Of a stretch of DNA of 64,000 bases, positions 57,681 through 64,000 are shown in pieces. The position numbers and the translations under genes are program-made. Within the stretch, counting starts at the first letter, position 1. The number at the start of each line of letters is the position of its first letter. The notes under the pieces were generated by a model. That model saw only the letters and a program-made list of their open reading frames with translations, was not told the origin of the DNA and ran no database searches. The stretch comes from Deltaproteobacteria bacterium (lineage in GTDB: Bacteria; Myxococcota_A; UBA9042; PHBI01). Where the stretch lies: the NCBI GenBank assembly GCA_020632715.1, contig JACKFA010000010.1, forward strand, positions 62,001 to 126,000, written 5' to 3'.

Positions 57681-59888
57681 TCAGTCCGGGACGCAGACGT
57701 CGGCCAGCACGTCGTCGCTCGCGTTCACCGAGGCGCCGCCGTGGAGGACGGCGGTGCCGCAGGTGCTCGCCTGGGGGCAGTCGGCCTGGCCGGCCGGGCA
57801 CGCGCGCATGCAGCGGCCCTCGGCGCAGACGAGCCCGACCGCGCAGTCGGGCGTGGCGTCGCAGAAGCCGAGCTCGCCCTTCGGGCCGCCCGGGACGACG
57901 CCGCAGCGGTAGCTCGGCTGGAGCGTCGCCGGGTCGATGAGCGCGAGGCAGGTCTCGCCCTGCGCGCAGGCCGCCTGGCCCGCGCACCCGACGCCGACCT
58001 CGGCCTCGTGGTCGCACACGGCCACGACCCCCTCGGGGGCGAGGGTCAGCGGCTCGACGAGCGCGAGCCCGATGCAGCTGTCGCTGGTCGCGCAGTCCGC
58101 GTCGCGGCTGCAGTGCTCGCGGCAGGTGCCGCCGACGCAGAGCCCCGTCGCGCAGCCGTAGTCGCTCGCGCACGGCGCGTTCTGCGCGCCGCCGGCCGGG
58201 TCGGGGGCGAGGCAGACGCCGCGCAGGCGGGCCTCGCCGGCGACGAAGTGGCCGACGCACCAGGTCGGCGGCGTGCAGTCGCTGCTCGCCGTGCAGAAGG
58301 AGAGGTCGCAGAAGCCGGTCGCGTCGTCGCACTGCGCGCCGAGCGGGCAGCCGCTCGTGAGGCCGATGGTCGCGCAGTCCGGGTCGACGGCGCCGCAGCC
58401 GCAGTCGCAGACGCCGCCCTCGCCGAAGTAGAAGTCCGCGCAGAGCCAGGTCGGCGGGACGCAGCGCCCCTCGTCGCTGCAGCTCTCGCCGGCGCCGCAG
58501 GTGCCGCAGACGCCGCCGCAGCCGTCGTCGCCGCACTCGTTGCCGGGCTTGCAGATCGGCGTGCACGTCGCCTGGCAGGCGCCGTCCGCGTCGCAGTAGG
58601 GCGTCGCCGCGTTCGCGCAGGTGCCGCAGCTCCCGCCGCAGCCGTCGTCGCCGCAGACGCGCCCGCTGCAGCTCGGCTCGCAGCCGCAGAGGGCGACGAA
58701 GTCGGGGCAGCAGTCGCCGTGGCCGACGCACGCCTCGTCGCAGCCGCAGCCGGCGGGGGCGGAGGTCTTGCAGAAGCCTTCGCAGCTGAAGCCGGGCGCC
58801 GGGACGCACTGGCCGCCGAGGCAGGCCGTGTTGCCCGGGCACGTGCCGCAGGATCCGCCGCAGCCGTCGTCGCCGCAGACGGCCGTCTCACAGGCGCGCG
58901 GGGTCGGGGCGCAGCCCTCGACGCAGGCGCCGTCGACGCACGCGAGCGGGAAGGTCGGGTCGACGGGGCTCGGGCCGCAGGCGCCGCAGGTGCCGCCGCA
59001 GCCGTCCGGGCCGCAGACGCGCCCGTCGCAGGCGGCGACGCAGGCGGCGCAGGTCGCGGAGTCGCCGGTGCAGCGGTCGCTCCCCGGGCAGCCGATGACG
59101 GTGAGCGCGAGGTCGGCGCAGTCGGGGTCGGGGATCCCGCAGCCGCAGTCGCAGGTGATGCCGTCGTCGTAGGCGAGCGGCGGGCACGTCCACGCGGCCG
59201 GCACGAGCGGCTCGCAGGCGCCGTCGACGCAGCGGTTCAGCGGGTCGCAGCCGACCGTCGCGAGCGTCGCGAAGGCGCAGTCGGGATCGGGGGCGCCGCA
59301 GCCGCAGTCGCACTGGTCGCGCGCGGCGTAGCGGGCGCCGTCGCAGGTCCAAGCGCTCGGCACGCACGAGCCCACGGCCGAGCAGGTCTCGCCGCCGTCG
59401 CAGGACCCGCAGGTCCCGCCGCAGCCGTCGTCGCCGCACGCCTTGTGGCGGCAGTCCGGGACGCAGGCGGCGAGGCACGTGAAGGTGTCCTCGTCGCAGG
59501 TCGGGAAGGCCGGGTCGGTGCACTCGCCGCAGCGCCCGCCGCAGCCGTCGCTGCCGCACTGCTTCTGGCTGCAGTCGGGGTCGCACGTGGGCGGCCGGCA
59601 GGTGCCGTCGAGCCCGCAGAGCTCGTCGTCGCCGCAGGTCCCGCAGGTGCCGCCGCAGCCGTCGGGGCCGCACTCGCGCCCGCTGCAGGTGGGGGCGCAG
59701 GCCTGGTCCTCGGGCACGCAGACGCCGTTCTGGAGGACGGTGCCGGTCCCGCAGACGACCGCGTTCTCGGCGACGCAGACGCCGTCCTTCTCGACCGTCG
59801 GCGGCGAGCAGACGGTCTTCGTCGTGCAGCCCGCGACGCTCGCGCCCAGGAGCACGGCGAAGGCGGTGAGCGCGACGACGCGCGACAT
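57681..59888 (-). CDS. Cys-rich lipoprotein with seven GCGG modules and a somatomedin-B-like module
   Basis: 735 residues from ATG at 59888 after GGGAGCG. Lipobox VAGC, lipidated cysteine at residue 21. Seven modules of the CGxDGCGGxCGxC type are spread along residues about 65-480. Three W-x-C-...-CDCGCGxxDPDC modules lie near residues 196, 249 and 499 (for example CDCGCGAPDPDC). A somatomedin-B-like module is at about 369 (SCEGFCKTSAPAGCGCDEAC, then GHGDCCPDFVALC). The C-terminal ~200 residues carry further Cys pairs (CSRDADCATSDSCIGLALVE). It is 14 bases upstream of the 54121 gene in the same operon and 14 bases after the HEAT-repeat gene. Confidence 0.88.
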   Translation of the reverse strand: MSRVVALTAFAVLLGASVAGCTTKTVCSPPTVEKDGVCVAENAVVCGTGTVLQNGVCVPEDQACAPTCSGRECGPDGCGGTCGTCGDDELCGLDGTCRPPTCDPDCSQKQCGSDGCGGRCGECTDPAFPTCDEDTFTCLAACVPDCRHKACGDDGCGGTCGSCDGGETCSAVGSCVPSAWTCDGARYAARDQCDCGCGAPDPDCAFATLATVGCDPLNRCVDGACEPLVPAAWTCPPLAYDDGITCDCGCGIPDPDCADLALTVIGCPGSDRCTGDSATCAACVAACDGRVCGPDGCGGTCGACGPSPVDPTFPLACVDGACVEGCAPTPRACETAVCGDDGCGGSCGTCPGNTACLGGQCVPAPGFSCEGFCKTSAPAGCGCDEACVGHGDCCPDFVALCGCEPSCSGRVCGDDGCGGSCGTCANAATPYCDADGACQATCTPICKPGNECGDDGCGGVCGTCGAGESCSDEGRCVPPTWLCADFYFGEGGVCDCGCGAVDPDCATIGLTSGCPLGAQCDDATGFCDLSFCTASSDCTPPTWCVGHFVAGEARLRGVCLAPDPAGGAQNAPCASDYGCATGLCVGGTCREHCSRDADCATSDSCIGLALVEPLTLAPEGVVAVCDHEAEVGVGCAGQAACAQGETCLALIDPATLQPSYRCGVVPGGPKGELGFCDATPDCAVGLVCAEGRCMRACPAGQADCPQASTCGTAVLHGGASVNASDDVLADVCVPD

Positions 59889-59902
59889 GGTGAGCGCTCC
59901 CC

Positions 59903-61990
59903 TCACGGTTGACCTCCGGTGGTCGTCGTCCCGCCGCCCGGCGCGGTCGCCGGGGCCGACGGATCCTCGCCTGGCTTCGCGAGGAGCTCGGGCTTCAGGC
60001 CCTGCATGATGTCGCGCGCGGTCGGGTCGACCTCGCGGGCCGCCGCGGTCGCGACGAGCTCGTTCAGGCCGGGGCTCTCGACGCCCCAGACCGCGAGGAC
60101 GCGCGCCGCCTCGATGCGGACGGCGGGGCTCTCGTCCTCCTGCATGGCGCGGATGACGGGCTCCTCCATCGCGGTCTGCGAGAGGTTGCCGGCGGCGCGG
60201 ACGGCGGCGCGGCGCACCCACTCGGCCCTCTCGGCCTGGATCCGGTGGGCGACCGCGAGGCGCACGTCGCGTCCCGGGATCCAGGTCGTCGCGCCGACGG
60301 CCGCGAAGCGCACGCGCTCGTCGGGGTGCTCGAGGTAGGGGGCGATGAGCGGCCAGACGTCGGCGCCGCCGAGGTTCCCGAGCGCCGAGAGCCAGGTCGC
60401 GACGACCCGCGGGTCGCGCGTGTCCTGGACGCTCGGGTCGGCCGGGGCGACAGCGTCGTCGGCCAGGGCGACAGCGCCGCGGTCGGCGTCGGGCGGCGCG
60501 AGGAGCTGCGCGCCGCGGGCGAGGAGATCGGCGCGGATCCTCGCGGCCGACGGGCTCTCGTAGCCGTTCGACGCCGTGTTCGCCTGGATCCCGAGCGCCA
60601 TCAGCGTGGCGCTCCCGACCGGGTCGAGCGACCCGCGCGACAGCGTCAGCATCGTGTCGACGAGGCCGTCGGACGGCCTCGCCATGAAGCCGGTCGCGAT
60701 CGCGACGCTCTGGCGGGCCTCCTCGGGGGCGCTCGTGTCCGCGAGCAGCGCCCGGAGCGCCTCCTGCGACTCCGGCGTCTCCGCGACGGCGGTCGCCTCG
60801 ACCATCGTGCGCAGCGACTCGGCGCCGTTCCCGGGCGCGCGGAGACGCTTCGCGACGATGGCGAGCGCGCCCTCCTGCGTGCGGATGGCCGCCGCGAGGC
60901 GCAGCATCTGGTAGCGCCGCCCGACGGCGTCGCCGCCCTCGTGCGCGGCGTTCGCGGCGGCGAGGATCTCGGCGACCGAGTCCGTGCCGGGGTCCGGGAG
61001 GGTGCGCGGCCCGGGCGTCGTGGACGCGTCGGCGAGCACGGGCCCGTGGGCCTCGAGGGCCGCGACGTCGACGGGCGCCAGGTCCGCCTCGGTCGGCTCG
61101 CCGACGCGCAGGAGGTCGACGCGGGTCACGGCCCCGAGCGTGAGCGGCACCTCCTCGATGAAGGCGACGTCGGCGTGCAGGGTCAGGTCGGCGGCGACCT
61201 TCTGGAGGCGCGGGCCGGCGAGCGTCAGCGCGCTGTGGGCGCGGGAGCTCGCGAGGTCCGGGTCGCTCGCCTGCGCGGACGGGTCGCGCGTGACGGTGCG
61301 CCACGTCTTGTCGAGCCCGGCGCGCGTCACGCGGTAGTCGGCCTCCGCCGGGCCGTCCATCATCGCCTCGCGCGTCGACCAGCCGGTCTCGGCGACCGCG
61401 TCGCCCTCCTCGGGCGCCACGACCTGCAGCGCCCCGAAGAGCGTGCCGAGGACGTTCCGCACGCCGAGCGGCGTCGCGCGGTCGAAGCGGCGCTCGACGA
61501 TCTGCCCGCGCGCGTCGAGGCGCACGGCGAAGGCGCGGTCCGCGCCGGCAGCCGGGGCGTCGGGGTCGAGCTGCGCCTGCTTCACGAGCGGCCGGTCGCC
61601 GATGACGGTCGGCGCCTCGAGGTGCCCGTGGAGCCAGCCGTCCGCGCCGTCGGTGAGGACGAGTGTGCCGGTGACGGCGAGCTTCGAGCGCGTCGGGAAG
61701 TCGTGGAGCTCACCCTTCTCGATCGTGAAGTCGAGCGCGTAGTCGAACGCGTAGCGGCCCGCGAGGCGCACCTCGGGGCGCTGCGCGGCCGCCGCGACGG
61801 ACGACGTCGCGACCGGCGCCCCAGGCGTCGTACCAGGCGCGGACGCAGGCGCGGCCTCGCTCGTCGCGGTGGGGCGCGCCTCGGGGGCAGGCGGCGACGC
61901 GTCGTCGCCGGGGAGGGCGAGCCACACGAGGCCGAGGATGGCGGCCGCGCCGAGGCCGACGGCGGCCGCGCGGCGGTGTCGTAGCGTCAT
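59903..61990 (-). CDS. Membrane-anchored protein with beta domain and HEAT repeats (vitellogenin-like layout)
   Basis: 695 residues. A hydrophobic segment at about 10-28 (AVGLGAAAILGLVWLALPGD) anchors or exports it, followed by an Ala/Pro/Thr linker. Residues about 70-300 are a beta-rich domain (YAFDYALDFTIEKGELHDFP; GTLVLTDGADGWLHGHLEAP; RLDARGQIVERRFDRATPLG). Residues about 345-660 are helical HEAT-type repeats (RVRFAAVGATTWIPGRDVRL; WVRRAAVRAAGNLSQTAMEE; AVRIEAARVLAVWGV). A beta barrel followed by a helical superhelix is the layout of vitellogenin/LPD_N lipid-transfer proteins, and the match is inference from layout only. Operon member between the partial large protein and the Cys-rich lipoproteins. 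Confidence 0.75.
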   Translation of the reverse strand: MTLRHRRAAAVGLGAAAILGLVWLALPGDDASPPAPEARPTATSEAAPASAPGTTPGAPVATSSVAAAAQRPEVRLAGRYAFDYALDFTIEKGELHDFPTRSKLAVTGTLVLTDGADGWLHGHLEAPTVIGDRPLVKQAQLDPDAPAAGADRAFAVRLDARGQIVERRFDRATPLGVRNVLGTLFGALQVVAPEEGDAVAETGWSTREAMMDGPAEADYRVTRAGLDKTWRTVTRDPSAQASDPDLASSRAHSALTLAGPRLQKVAADLTLHADVAFIEEVPLTLGAVTRVDLLRVGEPTEADLAPVDVAALEAHGPVLADASTTPGPRTLPDPGTDSVAEILAAANAAHEGGDAVGRRYQMLRLAAAIRTQEGALAIVAKRLRAPGNGAESLRTMVEATAVAETPESQEALRALLADTSAPEEARQSVAIATGFMARPSDGLVDTMLTLSRGSLDPVGSATLMALGIQANTASNGYESPSAARIRADLLARGAQLLAPPDADRGAVALADDAVAPADPSVQDTRDPRVVATWLSALGNLGGADVWPLIAPYLEHPDERVRFAAVGATTWIPGRDVRLAVAHRIQAERAEWVRRAAVRAAGNLSQTAMEEPVIRAMQEDESPAVRIEAARVLAVWGVESPGLNELVATAAAREVDPTARDIMQGLKPELLAKPGEDPSAPATAPGGGTTTTGGQP

Positions 61991-62002
61991 GGTGTGACCG
62001 TC

Positions 62003-64000
62003 CTACTGCGTGCACGCCGCGCAGTTCGGCGTGGGGACCTGGGTGTTGAGCGCGCCGAGGTACTTGTTCACCTCGGCCTCGAAGTCGAGGGTCCAGCTCC
62101 CGAGCGTCTCCTCGGAGAGATCGAAGCTGAAGCTGAAGCCGGTCCAGCTGAAGAGCTGGAGCTCCCACTCGACGCCGAACGGGCCGAGGGCGAGCTCGGC
62201 GTAGAGCCCCATCCAGCCGCCGAGGATCTCGAGCACGAGCGAGATGGTCTGCTTCACCTCGAGCTTGAAGAGGCCGGGGACGAGCCGCCCGGCGCTGATG
62301 ACCGGGCTCAGGTCCATGCCCCAGCGGATCGGGAACGAGATCCCGACGATGATGAGCTCGATCTTCACGCCGACGGACGCCTCGAAGAGGCTCTTCTGGC
62401 TGCCCGCGTTCTGGCTGAAGTCGTCGCCGACGCCGATGCCGCCCTTGGCCTCGACGCCCACCTCGAACTTCGGCGTGACCTCGACCTGCGGGAGGCCGCT
62501 ATCGGCGAACCCGGTCGTGAGCGTGATGCACGCGTCGATGAAGAGGCCGATGCTCACGCGGATCGGCACGACCGCCTCGTAGAAGGTCTTCTTCTTCTCG
62601 GGGAGCTTCACCCCGAGGTCCTCGAGCGGGATGCAGGCCTTCACCGTCGGGAGGAGCGACTGCCAGTTGTTCAGGACCTCGAGGTCCGTGAACGACGGCG
62701 CCTCGCAGCCGGCCTTCGCGCACAGGCGCCCGTTGTTGCCGATGGCGACGCTCGTCGAGCAGCTCCCGAAGGGCGGCGTCGGGGGCTTCGTCGGCAGGTC
62801 GAACCCGATGACCTTGGTCGTGAACGTGTTCTCGGCGCAGTCGGCCTCGCTTCGGTCGACGTGGAGGATGAGGTCGAGGAGGTTCACGTCGGGGAAGCGC
62901 CGCCCGAGGATGCACGGCACGTAGGACATCGACATGTCCGCGATGTACTGCGGGTCCTCGTCGCCGAGCGACTGCCCCTCGCGCACCTTCACGCGCGTGT
63001 CGTCGACGCGGACGATCCCGAACTTCACGGACGACTTGCCCTCGCGCTGCTTGTCGCCCGACTTGCCGGTCGAGCGCGTGAGCGTCGGGCCGCCGTCCTG
63101 GCAGGTCTGGGACGCGCGCGTGTCGCAGAAGAGCGACTCACAGAACGCGGACGGCGGGCGCCCCGTCACGGCGGCGCCCGGCGGCGGGCACGGCGCGTCG
63201 TTCTCCTGCAGCACCGGCTCGCAGACGCGAGCGTTGCCCGGCTGCTCGTACGCGCTCGGCGTCCGCTGCGGTGGGTAGCTCAGGCACGGCACCTGGAGGT
63301 ACCCGCCGCACGGTGACGGCGAGGCCGTGGTGCGCCTGCCGCAGGTCGAGAGCGGCAGGAAGTCCCCATACTTCCTCACCATCGCGTTCTTGGTCGTGAT
63401 GTCGGCGGCGGCGAAGTCGATGAGCGTCTGGCCGATGCCCGCGTCCCGGAGGCGCTTCACGTCCCGCGTCTCGAAGGCGCTCGTCTCGCCGAGGACGGCG
63501 AGCTTCAGCGTGGCGGGCGTGAAGCCCAGCCAGTCCGTCTGGCGCAGGGCGTCGTTGCGCTTGCTCGAGACGAAGTGCTTCGTCTCGACCTTGTTGCAGC
63601 CGTAGCTGCTCTTGAAGATGTTGTGGTCGTACCAGGCGTCGCACTCGCCCACGACGTCGTAGGTGGCCGCGTCGCGGAGCATCGCCGCGCACGCGTTCGG
63701 CGACATCACGCGGTACTCGCGCGTGAAGCCCGGGAGGCACGCGTCGCCGGGGCCGTCCTTGCACTCGACGGCCGTCAGCAGCGAGCCGTCGGGGGCCGTC
63801 GACGTGGTCGTCGTCTGCGGCACCGCCCGCTGCGCGCACGCTTGCGCGCCGGTGTCCACGGTCTCCGCGCACTCGGCCGGCGCGGACCACGTGACCGTCT
63901 GATAGGACGGCGTCGGGACCTGCTTCGTCGACGTGCACGTCGCGGTGCTGCAGGTCTTCTGGCTGTCCGTCCAGGTCTCGCTGACGGTGTCCACGCGGAA
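62003..64000 (-). CDS. Large exported protein, 5' truncated by window edge
   Basis: The frame is open to base 64000, so the start, and any signal peptide, lie beyond the window; at least 665 residues are encoded. The visible part has many paired cysteines at first (TCSTATCTSTKQVPTPSYQT; CGRRTTASPSPCGGYLQVPC), then becomes beta-rich with few cysteines (KFEVGVEAKGGIGVGDDFSQ; VGVKIELIIVGISFPIRWGM; FSWTGFSFSFDLSEETLGSW) and ends PTPNCAACTQ. Its style recalls the C-terminal domain of the 19842 protein in the other giant operon, but I could not show clear homology. First visible gene of the minus-strand operon ending at 54121. Confidence 0.8.
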   Translation of the reverse strand, partial: FRVDTVSETWTDSQKTCSTATCTSTKQVPTPSYQTVTWSAPAECAETVDTGAQACAQRAVPQTTTTSTAPDGSLLTAVECKDGPGDACLPGFTREYRVMSPNACAAMLRDAATYDVVGECDAWYDHNIFKSSYGCNKVETKHFVSSKRNDALRQTDWLGFTPATLKLAVLGETSAFETRDVKRLRDAGIGQTLIDFAAADITTKNAMVRKYGDFLPLSTCGRRTTASPSPCGGYLQVPCLSYPPQRTPSAYEQPGNARVCEPVLQENDAPCPPPGAAVTGRPPSAFCESLFCDTRASQTCQDGGPTLTRSTGKSGDKQREGKSSVKFGIVRVDDTRVKVREGQSLGDEDPQYIADMSMSYVPCILGRRFPDVNLLDLILHVDRSEADCAENTFTTKVIGFDLPTKPPTPPFGSCSTSVAIGNNGRLCAKAGCEAPSFTDLEVLNNWQSLLPTVKACIPLEDLGVKLPEKKKTFYEAVVPIRVSIGLFIDACITLTTGFADSGLPQVEVTPKFEVGVEAKGGIGVGDDFSQNAGSQKSLFEASVGVKIELIIVGISFPIRWGMDLSPVISAGRLVPGLFKLEVKQTISLVLEILGGWMGLYAELALGPFGVEWELQLFSWTGFSFSFDLSEETLGSWTLDFEAEVNKYLGALNTQVPTPNCAACTQ

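Noticed and set aside
54145..57912. A 1255-residue plus-strand frame opposite the Cys-rich lipoprotein genes.
   Set aside because: Extreme Ala/Val/Arg composition mirrors Cys/Gly codons on the other strand; no ribosome site and no recognisable protein.
1..64000. CRISPR array, tRNA, rRNA, integrase or transposase.
   Set aside because: No regularly spaced direct repeats, no T-loop GTTCGA cloverleaf outside genes and no recombinase-type protein were seen.

Overview
The window is very GC-rich, with coding frames dominated by G/C third positions. It reads as chromosomal DNA from a deltaproteobacterial/Myxococcota-type bacterium (inference). The reasons are lipoproteins with long Asp/Thr/Pro/Glu-rich linkers after the lipid-anchor cysteine, repeated Cys-rich CGxDGCGGxCGxC modules, thrombospondin-3/PKD/SdrD-B surface proteins, a DUF4157 (eCIS-core) protein, and orphan LuxR-type regulators. 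Flagellar genes at the left edge show a flagellated lineage. I found no tRNA, rRNA, CRISPR array, transposase or phage gene.

Layout. 1-4224: the end of a flagellar operon (MotE-like, FliK-like, FlgD, FlgE). 4316-5044: a stand-alone DUF4157 protein with an intact HEAAH motif, preceded in frame by the stub of another gene. 5045-8977: three related secreted proteins (two long lipoprotein paralogs and one short relative) with a repeated leader motif, a decayed spacer and an excellent sigma-54 promoter match. 9010-10407: small lipoprotein and gene fragments (response-regulator start, sensor-kinase start joined to a metallopeptidase end). 10646-12046: beta-helix-type lipoprotein.

12333-28255 (minus): a five-ORF operon of very large exported proteins (SdrD-B lipoprotein, two ORFs separated only by an in-frame TAG, a FnIII-like protein, a PKD/TSP3 protein). 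28687-36025: LuxR and LysR regulators, a membrane protein with two winged-helix-like segments, a large lipoprotein and an ExoD-family membrane protein. 36468-40092: four LuxR-type regulators, the last two sharing a nearly identical ~502-bp 3' half. 40076-50358: more lipoproteins (a repeat/propeller type, a Cys-rich operon of three, two YD-repeat types) and a RidA protein, with long palindromic repeats between genes. 50548-53987: DUF6714-like protein and an EGF/propeller lipoprotein. 54121-64000 (minus): a second operon of giant exported proteins, including two Cys-rich lipoproteins with somatomedin-B-like, EGF-like and fibrinogen-like domains, a HEAT-repeat protein and a protein running off the right edge.

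The common theme is cell-surface display: about half the coding capacity is predicted lipoproteins or other exported proteins, interleaved with orphan LuxR/LysR regulators. How they work together is inference: the two large minus-strand operons look like surface or outer-membrane-attached assemblies, and the regulators lie beside but outside them. Short fragments of signalling genes, mostly 5' ends, recur in the intergenic spaces and suggest steady gene decay.
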